Assembly: GCA_020284085.1 (NCBI GenBank)
Contig: JACEVL010000696.1
Coordinates: 123,798-187,797 of the forward strand
DNA from: Aporrectodea caliginosa
Lineage: Eukaryota > Annelida > Clitellata > Crassiclitellata > Lumbricidae
Reading direction: 5' to 3'
Length of the DNA: 64,000 bases
Under the pieces are notes generated by a model. It had not been told where the DNA came from. It saw only the letters and a list, made by a program, of their open reading frames with translations, and ran no database searches. The translations under genes and the position numbers were made by a program. The number at the start of each line of letters is the position of its first letter. Position 1 is the first letter of the stretch. Positions 33,340-45,900 of this stretch are shown one piece after another.

Positions 33340-34460
33340 TTATTATTAAACTGTCATTTATAGCGCGCCTAAACAAAAAGAATCTTGCACGAAAGCGCGT
33401 AACAGGAAGTCTAGTCATAATGAATCTTGAACAAATAAGTTTTGAGGTTCTTTTTGAAGAGCGTTAATGTTGAAGATCTGCGAATAAAGTCTGGCAGCTT
33501 ATTCCATTCAGCTGGGCCGGCTAGTGCAAATGCACGATTTCTAAGTTTTCTCAGTGATCGTGTGACAACAAAGTCAGCTTGCGATGAAGATCGTAATCCA
33601 CGTCTGGAAGTGAGAGATGAACAGGGTGTAACAAGTGAGAACACATAAGAAGGAGATGAGTTTGTGTGGACTCGGTACATTAGAAGGCAGATTTTGAAAG
33701 TAATGCCGGCTTGTATGGGAAGCCAGTGTAGTTCACGGAGGGTGGGGGACACATGATCACGAGGAGTTAGGTTTTTGATAAGCTTTGCAGCATAATGGAG
33801 AACAGTGGTAAGAGGTTGAAGGGTCGATGCAGGGAGGCCATAAAGGACTGAGTTGCAATAATCAATTCAAGAGATGACCAAGGCCTGTACTAGTGTGCGG
33901 AGACATTTTTCGTTTAGACACTTCTTGACTTGCCGTATGCGTCTGAGATGGAAGAAACAGGATTTAGTTATGGAGGATATTTGAGTTTTCATAGAGAGAG
34001 TATCATCGAGAAGAACACCAAGGTCTCGGACAACATCGACCGGTTTAATGGAGCAGTCTGGACCAAGGTTGAGGACAGTGTGCAGTATGTCAGTGGTGGG
34101 TGTCGGGTGGCGGTTGAACCAGATAAGTTCAGTTTTACAGGCATTAAGTTTTAGACGCATGGAAGCACACCATGTTTGGATATCAGAGAAACAGGTGAAC
34201 AAGCGAGACTTAGCATTATCACTGTCTTTGGCAGTGAGTTTGATATACAGTTGTGTATCATCAGCATAGAGGTGTATAAGTATACCATGTTTGGAAGCAA
34301 TGTGAACAATGTTAGAGGTGTACAGGATAAACAAAAGGGGACCAAGAATCGAACCTTGAGGGACACCGATTTGTAGCTGTGGGCCGGGTCTGATTGCCAG
34401 GCATGCCTTATTAAAAGACATAATTTGGCGTGGTAAGATATCATTGGCGGATTAAGAGGT
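33340..34460 (-). mobile_element. 5'-truncated LINE, reverse transcriptase fragment
   Basis: The minus strand encodes GVPQGSILGPLLFILYTSN, YADDTQLYIKL, LKLNACKTELIWF, RDLGVLLDD (33867-34421). After a gap and a shift come LRELHWLPIQAGITFKI and FALAGPAEWNKLPDFIRRSS (33411-33752). The 3' end GCGCGCTATAAATGACAG is followed by (TAA)n. CR1/L2-like. The endonuclease is missing. Confidence 0.9.
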
Positions 34461-34968
34461 CTCACTTGCCATGGTGTAAGCCAGAGTATACCCGCAGCCG
34501 ATCGAGTCGATCATAAACTCGGCCAAGTCGAGTCGATCGAAAAATCGTCGACTCGATCGACTCGCCGATCGAGTCGATTGTAAACTCGGCCAAGTCGAGT
34601 CGATCGTTGTTTCCTCGACTCGACTCGACTCTGAAATATTTTACTTACTATTTCTTCACAAAATGACAGACCTTATGATATAATGACGTATAATTCTGTG
34701 TAAACACACAACTACCGTATGAACCTAATAAGCCTATGAAGTTCACTGCAAATACTGGACCTCTTGGCGCTTTCTTATTAGTTTAAGTTACAGAGATACT
34801 TTCTTTCACAGTTTAACTATAATAGATAAATATTACAGTCCTCTACTGCCGTCTTATTTATTGAGCTGGTACTAATTTATGTACCGTACCGTAGGAGATT
34901 CCAGTGTAGCCTAGCTGCTTAGCTGACCAAGTCGACAGATTTAGCGAGGCTTAATCCTTACAAGTCAA

Positions 34969-35890
34969 TAGGGGACTGCGGGTATACCCGTACCCGCGGG
35001 TTTACCCGTACCCAACCCGTACCCTACCCCGTACCCGCGGGTCGGGTACGGGTCGGGTACGAATTTCACGGGTCGGGTCGGGTACGGGTAGGGTCATCAC
35101 GGGTACGGGTATACCCGGTTTTACCCGTGCCAACATGAAGTTTTGGGGTTACAATATCACCGTTACAAATAATAGAGAATGTCGGCGCACAGCGTACTAT
35201 TAACAGTTATTAGTGTTCTAGCTTACAGCATATATACCAAGGAGATAAAATGTACAATGCAACTGAGACAGCACAACAGTTGCATGTGACAGGTTCCATA
35301 AGTTGACTGTCTATTATCATTACTACTACTACTACTACTACTGCTGCTGCTGTTACCACCACCACCATTACTACTACTACTACTACTACTATTACTACTA
35401 CTACTACTACTACCACCACCACCACCACCACCACCACCACCACCACCACCACCACCACCACCACCACCACCCACCACCACCACCACCACCACCACCACCA
35501 CCACCACCACCACCACCACCACCACCACCACCACCACCACCACCACCACCACCACCACCACCACCACCACCACCACCACCACCACCACCACCACCACCAC
35601 CACCACCACCACCACCACCACCACCACCACCACCACCACCACCACCACCACCACCACCACCACCACCACCACCACCACCACCACCACCACCACCACCACC
35701 ACCCACCACCACCACCACCACCACCACCACCACCACCACCACCACCACCACCACCACCACCACCACCACCACCACCACCACCACCACCACACCACCACCA
35801 CCACCACCACCACCACCACCACCACCACCACCACCACCACCACCACCCACCACCACCACCACCACCACCACCACCACCACCACCACCACC

Positions 35891-35936
<46 letters not shown>

Positions 35937-36171
35937 GCCTATTTATTATCATCACTGCATGCTGAGTTGTAAGCCTATTGGCCTGGTAGGAATAGGGACT
36001 TTGGGAAGGCGTGTTAATGACGTGACGGGTACTGTACGGGTACGGGTATACCCGCGGGTACGGGTAGGGTCGGGTAGCAATTTTGAGTACGGGTCGGGTA
36101 CGGGTACGGGTAGCGGTTCTGTGTTACGGGTACGGGTCGGGTAGCAAAAATGCTGTACCCGCAGACCTCTG
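34969..36171. mobile_element. hAT-type element with CGGGTACGGGTA arrays, nested
   Basis: The ends TAGGGGACTGCGGGTA and CAGAGGTCTGCGGGTA (right end, reverse complement) are inverted repeats, flanked by a perfect 8-bp duplication CAAGTCAA (34961-34968, 36172-36179). About 150 bp at each end are almost entirely GGGTACGGGT/ACCCGTACCC repeats. The centre is a 0.6-kb ACC microsatellite. Same family as 41837-43224. Confidence 0.95.
35322..35936. repeat. Long (ACC)n / (ACT)n / (ATC)n trinucleotide tract
   Basis: Starts as ACT repeats, becomes nearly pure ACC from about 35411 to 35905 with four or five phase slips, and ends as ATC. It creates meaningless long frames of His, Pro, Thr, Val, Gly or Trp in all directions. 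It sits at the position where the sister element has a short ACT/ACC tract at 42147-42175, so it grew inside this copy. Confidence 0.97.
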
Positions 36172-36839
36172 CAAGTCAACCACAGGCAGACACGATGCCA
36201 TTATAATACCTGAACAGTTACTTACCAGTTCAATTACAGTTGATGCTTTGTACATTAGACACCAGAGCTATAGAAGTTATAACTGCAATTACAGTTGTTA
36301 ATAGAACTGTTATGACCATTGACAGTTTGAGGAAGAGCGTGCAATTGAAATACATGAGTAATTTAGATACTGGATTATAAGAATGCAACAGTCGTCAGCA
36401 ATTTTGGCCAAGAGACTACATACAGTCCAAGTCGTCGAAGTCGATCAAGTCGATCGTCGGCCGAGCCAATTCGATCGTATAACTCGACTCGATCGACTGC
36501 GGGGTATAAGCCAGAGTGGCCCCCTGAACCTACTCTTGAACACGTGTTCATTGTTCTTTGAGCTGGCTTTCGAAATTTATATGGCGTGTGGGTGAAATGG
36601 CCCTCATGATTTGTCTGTGTGCATAAGCATTCATCTGCATTCTAAGGTAATGCATTCTCCAGGCACAGGACCAGGATTTCAAGTTCAGGATACCTATTTG
36701 ATGTTCAACTGTTCAACTGCTTATGCATCTTGCAATCTAGCACTCGCCTTAATCTACCTTTATTCTACATTTCAAGAATTTATTTGATAATAATTGTGCG
36801 AAAATCTGGGTATGTTCAGGGCATGTTGCAAAGCATTGT

Positions 36840-37720
36840 TACCTAAATGTCGTAGGCCTGTTATCTAACTGCTTATGCGTTCTATTATGTAGAAATGAAG
36901 AACCACGCGAGATGCCACACTTTCAAGTAGAAAACAACACCAACTTATAAATTCAAAATGCATTCCAGATTCAATGTCATTTATAGCGTTATCTTATGGA
37001 TGTAAAATGCATTAAAATAATAAAAGAAGCAATTTAGGAAGATTACCCTTATGTAGCCTGCATATTGGTGAACAGGCCTACGTCGATGAACATAACCAAC
37101 GAAGGATCTACAAACGCCACAATAATAAATTGCGGTCCGCTAGTTTTTAGCCTTAACCCTGATAATTAAAATGGAAAAATTCTGAAAACTGATTGACAGT
37201 CGATCGATTAACATGAACTGATTTTGAAAGAGTAGATTGTAACCTACCTAGCAGAATAGGTCGATGATATTAGTGACGTCAGCAGTTTTTGCGCTCATTA
37301 CGTCACAAGGAGGTTATATCGTATCATAAGAGGCATTGATAAGAGGTGTCAGATTCACTTCTGACGCAGTCTTACAGCACTATAATTGGAAGTTAGAGGC
37401 CTATATATAGGAGGTCGTTGATTGGAACTCAGGAGTTTACATTGCAATAAACTAGCGATTTTATATTGAAATAATTTTGCGAGTATTTAACACTGCATAA
37501 TTTCGACAGATTTTCAGGCTTTTGTATCAGCTTTTAGAAATATGGGATATTAAGACGAGAACGCAGGAAGATAGCCACGTGCTGCGAATTTATTCCACTT
37601 AATGTGTTCGTATAATATTTTTTTAACACGGTGATATCTTGAAGATAGACATTGACAGGATAACCAGTTGCCTAAGAGCGCGAGTTGCCAGAAGCGGCGT
37701 CAATATGAAATAGAAGAGTA
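36840..37720 (-). promoter_or_regulatory. Conserved distal 5' flank of unit D
   Basis: Matches 8590-9098 and 16020-16860. It includes GATATTAGTGACGTCAGCAG, a CRE-like TGACGTCA, near 37268, and the TCTTACAG..ACT stretch near 37370. The TGACGT core is kept in all three plus-strand copies, which supports a regulatory role in the zinc-finger genes. Confidence 0.4.
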
Positions 37721-37989
37721 GGCTAGTTGTATTAGTAGTAGTGGCAGTTGTAGTAGAATGGGTAGTAGTTGGCGAACTTGCGTCAACTTTCACCAATGAG
37801 TTACTGCTGCATAGAGTCTTAACGTGTACTGCGAGAGCTACCACCCGTCGGTGCAACTTGGCCCAGAGACTCAGAACATGGTACCATCTGGTAACTATGG
37901 ATGATGATCCTTTCGTTTTGCTGAAAGACCAATTTTCGTGGCTCTTCTAGTCTCCTGTGCACTGTTTTAATTGCTTACAACATTTCTGC

Positions 37990-38275
37990 CTTAACGACAC
38001 TTTACATTATATAGGTTGACACGGGCAGCGCATTTTTAGGTACTAAAAAGGCGCTATAATGAGGTCCAGATTCGTGCATACATGCACACTAGTCCGCAGT
38101 GCACAACAGCCACAACTGCACTAATACAAATGAGTTGAAGCCCAAGAGGAAAGGTAGATAGCAATTGTGCGTTAAGTATTTCCTTTAGTTTCTTTCACGA
38201 TAACCTTCTCAGAGGACGGTCGAACCTGTAGCCTCCGCGTTACAAGGTCAGCGCTCAAACCAATGTATCACAAGA
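37990..38275 (-). mobile_element. tRNA-derived SINE
   Basis: The minus-strand head has a TTGGTTTGAGCG A box and an AGGTTCGACCG B box, and the body leads to a GGCGCTATAATG-like region near 38050. It is more diverged than the family 1 copies. Confidence 0.6.
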
Positions 38276-38650
38276 ATGAATGCATGAATGAATGAATCAA
38301 TGAATAAATGACTGCGATTTGTGATACATGAGACACAAAGTAGGCTAATGGAATTAAAAACGTGTACAAACTCATGATCACTAATTCACCGAGAATTCAG
38401 ATTACTGTACATTGAACTTTTTAATGGTTCTCTCTAAGCATTATTACAGCTTTATACTTGTTTAACTGTTTATAATTACGTGAAATATAATATTAACACA
38501 AATATTTCAGCGTTTCACTGTTTCAAAAGCAATTTAATCAATCCTCTCAAACAATCTAACAGCGGGCAATAAACAATTTGACAGCAATTTAAAAATTATG
38601 TGCCATCTGTTATCTCTTGATTTTGGTACAAACGTCGTTAACCTTAAAGG

Positions 38651-38873
38651 TTAGACATTTCCAATGTGATTTGCATATGGCGACAGTTCGCTAAGGTTCT
38701 TATATCCTGATTCTTCTGGTTGTAGATCGTCTTGGGATTTTCTTAACTCATCATATACATTTACGTTTCCATCCGGGTTATCTGCCCTTTGTAAGGTCAT
38801 GTACGTCGGAATGGTTTCTGAAATTCCAGGAGGAATGACACTTTGATATCTCGTATTCTGCTCCTCAGCTTCC
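38651..38873 (-). CDS. Receptor 1 exon 7: cytoplasmic tail with YxxL motifs
   Basis: Acceptor CAATTGCAG, phase 2, ending at the stop codon at 38651. Tyrosine motifs in order: [23 protein letters not shown]. The spacing (12, 13 and 5 residues) does not give a classical ITAM. SGYKNL fits the ITIM consensus and, with the preceding EE, also resembles a hemITAM. Confidence 0.85.
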
Positions 38874-41800
38874 CTGCAATTGTTTTTATGAATGCAATTA
38901 TTATCCATAAAATTACAGAAAAATTCGGATTTCGTTACCTAATTAAAATTAAAAATTGTTAAGTACCTAAGAAAATAATAGTATATGCCCATTTGTTTAA
39001 TTAGGCCTATATATAAAGGTAAACCCCGACAGGATATTAAAGTTAAGAAAAGTATCCGTTGAAACTATTCATGATTTATAGTTTGGGGTAGAAAATACCA
39101 AATAAAGAAATCGAAGTTGTAGTTTAAAAACTGAAAGCGCTTTCCGTTGAGCTGCAAAGGGCAATTCTTTCATTGTGTATTAGGCCTACATAGCTTAGTT
39201 ATAATTATAGGACCAAAGATTAATAACTAGCTTCTGCAGCACCGATCACCTATGCAATAGTTTGGCAAAATGTTCCTTCAGGCATAAACACTCCGTTGCC
39301 TTATTTTTTACTGTTAGTTATAACTGCCCTGTTCCCGTGTTTATTCGTGAGGTGCATCGGTGTCATTTGACGCCTGAACATTACAACTGTATCAAATGAA
39401 CCATGGACCACGGACCCATGGCTCTTATCCGTATTTGTTGCAATATGACTTGATGCATCAACATTAAAATAATTTACAGGAATATCTAGGTAATGTAATT
39501 CCGAGAATATTGTTTAGAATGCTTGATGCTAGCTAAAACAAAACTGGATACAAATGTAACTTTGGATATGAATATATAGGATATTGGATATAACCTAGGT
39601 ATTGATAGCTAACATAGACCTACCTTTTATTTTTTCTACGACGAATGACGATAACGACGATAACTATGATGATAATCGCGATTACCGGTACTCCGATCCC
39701 AACAGCAATACCTGGACAAGAATGCCGACAAAGTGAGATTACAGATATTGCAGTTAAGCGGAACATATTGTTAGAGGAGAAAATTCATCACAGTAGGCAG
39801 AAATTATGAGATGAAAGAAATTGCCGTTAATTATGCGAAAGTAGACCTATTGTTACAGCAGAATTTCAACTATATCTTGAATGCAATCTAAACAAAACCA
39901 TTTAGAATTAGAATGAGCAATAACTTAAACGTATAATACATAAAAAGAAACACACAGTCAAAATAGAGTTAATAGTAACAATTTGATGTGTGCATAGATT
40001 AGGGCACTTTGAATACAAGCTTTTGGTATATCAGAGAAGCGCTGCAATTCAATTCAATATTCGTTTATTGGCCTGTGCAGGAATGACAGACACATCACTG
40101 CTTACAAATACAATTTGTCAATGTTCTGTGATGACAGTTCTGCGTATCTAAGATGACAAAGGTTTTCTCCGGAGTTTAGGGCCCTCAAAAACGTTGTGGA
40201 ACTTGTGGGGCCCTAAGCCATGGCTTAGTTGGCTTATGCCTTCATTCGGCACTGAAACAAGTTCTCCAATTGTCAGCGCCTTTGTGAATTTGGGAAGAGG
40301 TGCTATATAAATGTCCGGATACATAGTTAAATACATACACACCTATTATCATAGCCAAAGAAGTCTGCCTCTGTGTCTCAGTTGCATATCTTGTAGCTCT
40401 GCTTGAAGTCTCAACGCTTGATAAAACAGATGAGGAAGCATTTGGAGCACTGGGCGATATCGGCGAAAGAGTCGTAGAGGTAGAAGTCGAAAGAGTCGTA
40501 GAGGTAGAAGTCGAAGTTGAAAGAGTTTTAGAGGTAGAAGTCGAAGTTGAAAGAGTCGTAGATGTAGAAGTAGAAGTTGATGTTCTAGGCGTTGATGCAC
40601 TAGTTGATGTACTAGACATAATCCTGGCGGGTGAAGACCTTGAAGAACTCGGATCTGCAGCTGGTGTGGATAAGGTTGTTGAAGATCCCACGCCTACGAA
40701 AAGAAGGTCAGACAACCACAATCATGATCTCTTGTAAGTATGTGGCCAATTATATAGCGCCTTAAAAGAACCTTACGAAGGTGCTAAAAGGTGCTATTCT
40801 AATGCAATACATTTCACCACCCAAAACCAATGGCCATGCACAATTTTTTTTCCCGAGGTACACATGATCCCAGGAACACTGCTTATGGTAGAGAGTTTCT
40901 TCAGGGTGTGGAGCACCCGATTCAGTCAACCATTGTTCTTGGGCCATTGCAAGGGAGCAATCCTGGAGTACATCACAGTTGGACAAGATGGAGGCCTGCA
41001 AAGACGCGGTGCCTGCGGCGGAAGCCAGAAAGGCGGCTAATGCCAGCGATGACACGCGACGGATGCCAAGACCTCCAATCCTAATAGGTAGAGTGGCTTG
41101 AACCCAGTTGCTATCAACAATGGCCAGATTAACGGTGTTCACAAGACCTGTGCGCATTATCTGGTCATACTGGAGTAGTATAGGGTTTCCCATACGTGGA
41201 AAACAGCGGAGGGTATGAAGAAGAATAGGCGAACTGAGAGAGCTGCGAAACAAAATTAGGGCATCATGTTTGGCCATAGAAGACAATCGAGAAATACCAA
41301 GTGAAAGCTCTGCACAGCGAATCTTCAGGTCAGCATGGAGAAGTCTATCAGCCGAGAGAGGTGCCCCAAGGAGGATGTAATGGTTAAACTGTCCAGAGTA
41401 GGTCGACTTCGTGGGTGTATATGGTCTCACATTTGGCAAAGTTGAGTGTCAGACCCATATTACCTGCTTCTCTGGTAATGATCTGGTCATCCGTAACCAC
41501 TGTGGATGCAGTCCCACCCAAGGTCAAGTCATCGAGGTAGCCAATACCAAGTGAAGACTGGAGGCTGGACAAGATGGGTTGAATAGGGAGACAGAGTAGA
41601 AGTGGACCAAGAGGATCACCTTGTTGTAGCCCAGATTGTGACTGAAGGGAGAATTCACCGTACTTCAGATTAGAAGGTTTACTGTAAGCCAAGTGACAGT
41701 ACGAGTACACCCCAGGAATGTGCTTCGAAACAGCTGCCAGAATGCTTGTGCGACTAAGACTATTGAAAGCATTTATGAAGTCCAGCTTGTCTAAGACTGC

Positions 41801-42901
41801 GCCACAGGGTAGATCTGCCAGGAAGCGTCTGGCAGCTAGGGGTCTGCGGGTATACCCGTACCCGCGGGTTTACCCGTACCCGCGGGTCGGGTACGGGGCG
41901 GGTAGGCATTTCACGGGTCGGGTCGGGTACGGGTAGGAGCCTTACGGGTACGGGTATACCCGGTCTTACCCGTGCCGAGGTGAAATTTTGGGGTTACATG
42001 TAATACTGAGTCTTGCAAATTCAAAAACTTACCATAACGGGTGGTATTCCGTGCTGACCTATGTCCATGCGCCTTAGTGAACTTGACATATATTGATAGA
42101 TTTTCAAATTACAGTTACAAAGTGCCTAGTTAACACAAATACGACCATTACCACTACCACTACTACCACCACCGTAATTGTGAGTCTTACACCTTCAAAG
42201 ACTGACTCTAACTGGCGGTATCCTGTCCAAGTACCATATGTTTGTGTTGACCTATGTCCGCGCGCCTTAGTGAACTTGACATTCATTTATAGATGCTCAA
42301 TTTAAAATTACAAAATGGCTTGTTTCAATTAGCACAATCCAATCGTAGTGTTTTACATATCATCTCATCTCATCTCATCTTATCTGAGTTTCAGGCCCGA
42401 CAATCGGGGTCAGAGGTCGCTGACGCCGACCCTGGCAGTTCAACAGCCGTATTTTCTTTAAAACAGGTTGATGCAGTTACAGTAGTTGAGGCTAGGAATA
42501 GTTGAAACACAAAGTCTGTCACCCCTTTCCCTCTGAGAAATAAACTATTCAAATGGCGGTATTTTGTTCTGAATAAAAGTTATTTTTATTATTATGCTTT
42601 AATCGCCCTAGGTAAGTGTAATCCTTCAGGCTCTAAGAAACTATCGGAAATGTTTTGTCGTTCTAGAGTTAAAGGTCATCTTCACCGGTCAAATGTGTAA
42701 ACGTGCAACGAAAATCTGAATCGTTGAAACAAGTTTTTTATTATTACTATTTTTTGCTGTTTGCCCCGAGGTAAACATGATCCCTCAGGGACTTACAGAT
42801 TAATTAAAATGATAAAAGTCTGGAACGGTTAGATCTCCTCGGGATCGGGCAAAAGGCTGGCAAAGGTACCGCAGATTGCAACAGCGTTATTATTATTATT
42901 A

Positions 42902-42948
<47 letters not shown>

Positions 42949-45900
42949 GTTACTATTACTATAACTGTGATCATCACCATGATCGTCAGACTATTATTAT
43001 TACTACCATAGCCTATGCTTTGTAAGACCATTGGACTGGTAGGGACTGAAATTATGTGAAATCCTATTAATTACGTGGCGGGTACAGTACGGGTACGGGT
43101 ATACCCGCGGGTACGGGTCGGGTTGGGTAGTAATTTCGAGTACGGGTTGGGTACGGGTACGGGTAGCAGTCCTGTGTTACGGGTACGGGTCGGGTAGCGA
43201 AAATGCTCTACCCGCAGACCTCTACTGGCAGCACGTATGTCAGACTCACAGCCCCCGACGTACCCACACCAAGCTGCAAAGGTGCAAAATGGTTGGACAG
43301 ACGTGAGAGAGCAAAGGCATTTGCGCACTTTGATGCCAAACGACGCCAGCAATAGCCAATTGCGATGGGGCGGAGACCCCCGATTTCTTCCTTAAAGCAA
43401 ACAGGGTGCCCCCAAACAAGAGAGGTGTAATGCTTTCTGGACAGGTGCCTGCCAACAAGATGTTTATTAAGGCAGTGAGTGATATAAGGAAAACATTGCC
43501 AACCTCTTTGCAGTTTATCAGATCGAGTATATGTTGGGGACGAATCCCGTCGGGCCCCACGGCCGACCCAACTGTGAAAGAGTGAATTGCGCGCATCACT
43601 TCACCCTCTGTTGTCTGAAAGGCGAGTGAGTTTGATGGTGGATGTAGTTGTTCGGCAAGTTCTCAGCAGGAGGATGCTTTTTGCGCAGTTCCTCCAAGGA
43701 CTCTGAATCAGCCTGGATTGGGCGATCGTCCGAGCAGAGAAACCTAACTGCAGCCAGGATGTTGCAATCCTCCAAGCTTTGATGAAACTGCCCGTGCGAT
43801 ACTGTCAGTATTATTTTGACCACCTCGTCTGGCGTTTCTAAGAGAGCCCAGACCCAGTTACTGGACTTGAAAAGGGATTCCAGCTGCTAGTTCCGATCGA
43901 AAGGTCTCCACTCTCTTTTTATGATTTGAGCAACATTATGCCTTAAGCCTCCTCTGCTTGGTGTTATTAGTATGTAACCCCCAAAACTCAGCAGTACAAC
44001 CCAGGCTTCCTCCTTTAGCGGGTCCTGAGCGATCTTATTTATAATGTTGGCCAGCAAGTTGGCCAACACGGGCCTAGCCTCTACTAGGAATATGCTTGAT
44101 TAGGCTGCCATTGTGGGATGGATGGGTGATTTGGGAAATAAGAAGGGAGAGTAGCTGAATCCTGACTGAAGCATGAATACGCGGGTGATTCGCATGCAGA
44201 AATTTGAACTACATGAGCGGAGTTAGAGGGCGTATGCCGTTTGTAGAAAGTGAGGGGCGGCCTGGTCGAACCCGGGCAAGTGTTGTTCCTGATTCAGTGC
44301 TTGTGGACTAAACAGTCGCCTAGATGTAATTGTCTGACGGTGTGACACACGCTGCATGTGCCTGTGGCCATATTTGCGGTATGAGAGAGAGAGGCCGTGG
44401 TTAAGATGACGATGAATCAGCCATACACGCCGCCGAGGGATTATGCCGGAGAGGCTCGGCGCGTCACGAGGCCAACAAAGTACCCAGATTAATGTGCAAA
44501 CAGTGCGGCAAAAAAGAGTTGGGCTTGGCTTGGAAACACATGTAGCCTAATCAGGCACGTAGCGAGACTTAAATTCAAGAGGAGGCAACTTCACAGACCA
44601 TTGGCAAAATCTTAGTCATTGGGGTCATTAGTCATTCGAAGTTCCAGTATATAAAAAAGCAAGAAGAAGCAACTTCCTCCTCGTGCCTCAATGTAGCTAC
44701 GCCTAGGCTATGATGTAATGGTGAACACAGAACGCAAGAGCGAAAATCGCGTATATGCACACTGCACAAAGTAAAAATCAAATTAGGCACAGATAGAAAA
44801 AATGACGCCATCTTAGCGAATGGCCATTCCAGAGTGGCTCTTATTATTATTACTTTTATTATTATTATTATTATTTTTTTTTTTTACCCGAGGTATCTAT
44901 AATCCCTCAGGTGTCAGCTATTAATAAGCAATGTTTACTCTGGAGTGGCCATCCTTGTCAAGATCTGGAAGAACAAAAGTGCCGTGGAACGCAACAGCGT
45001 TGAAACGTTGGATTACAACGGACAGGCGCTGGAACAAGAAACTGGTTTCTCTTGGGTCGCCAGAAATTTGGCCCAAGAGACGACCCAGGTCAGCGAGAAA
45101 GGCCAGTCCCTTGGCGTTAATTGGTCCCATGGTTTCAAAAGCCAGTGGGACAAAGTGGTAGGATTGCATCAGTTGGATGTATTTAGCATTTTTTCTGGCT
45201 TCAGCCAGTTCAGCAGCTCCTCCCGGCTGGTTGGAGGTTGTGGACAAGTAAGAAGGGGCCACTGTGTCAGCAACTGTGACGTCCCAGGTCAAGCAGCGAC
45301 CCGAGCGCCAGGGAATCAGTGTTAGGCCGTCTGGTCTTTTACCATCCGACCTTGACAAACCCGGGGTTCTTTAACCGCCGGGATGCCCGCTTGAATGAGA
45401 CCTCTGCAGATTAGGTCATTCAGGACCGCGTGTCGGGCTTGTCTGCCCGGTCCTAAGCGGCACGATAGGCCGTGCGAGCCTTCGGCGGTCACCAGAGTGC
45501 CACATGGGCAGCTGTGTGGATGACAAATGACGGTGCCTAGACGGAGGCCCACCGCTATTCGAACCGCCTCGTCATCCAATCTGAGACCGCATGTACTTAT
45601 GGGTAAAGCAAACAGCCAGTCACCTGCATGAGGTGCTGAGACTGCTTTCAGACGTGCTTGATGGTAATCACTAGTGTGAAAGTGGTCAAGCTCGGTTATT
45701 GTCTCTGCAATAATAGGTTTGTCCCAAAATGACTGCTTATGAGGAAGCTCTCCATCTGGACAAGAAGTGGGGTATTTTAGGCACCAATGTTCAAATGAGG
45801 CGTCAAATTGTGTGTCTGTATCTAAGATTACATTGCCAAGCATAAAGGATTGGAGAGCGAGGGTACTTGCAGCGGAAGCCAAAAAGGCGGGAAGCGCAAG

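Larger units (their letters stand above)
34487..36508. mobile_element. DNA element with CGATCGAGTCG arrays, 8-bp target duplication
   Basis: The ends TATACCCGCAGCCGATCGAG and the reverse complement of GATCGACTGCGGGGTATA are inverted repeats, flanked by a perfect AGCCAGAG duplication (34479-34486, 36509-36516). Subterminal regions are dense in CGACTCGATCGA-type palindromes (34495-34640, 36425-36500). The 8-bp duplication fits hAT. It hosts the element at 34969-36171. Non-coding. Confidence 0.85.
29780..37720 (-). repeat. Segmental duplication unit D
   Basis: The 3' flank (29780-30868), coding exon, near 5' flank (32330-32960, matching 6690-8130) and distal 5' flank (36840-37720) all match unit A in order and orientation. 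A LINE (33340-34460) and a nested pair of hAT elements (34487-36508) separate the near and distal flanks. Confidence 0.8.

Noticed and set aside
35223..35965. Long open frames of poly-His, Pro, Thr, Val, Gly and Trp
   Set aside because: Translation artefacts of the ACC trinucleotide tract.
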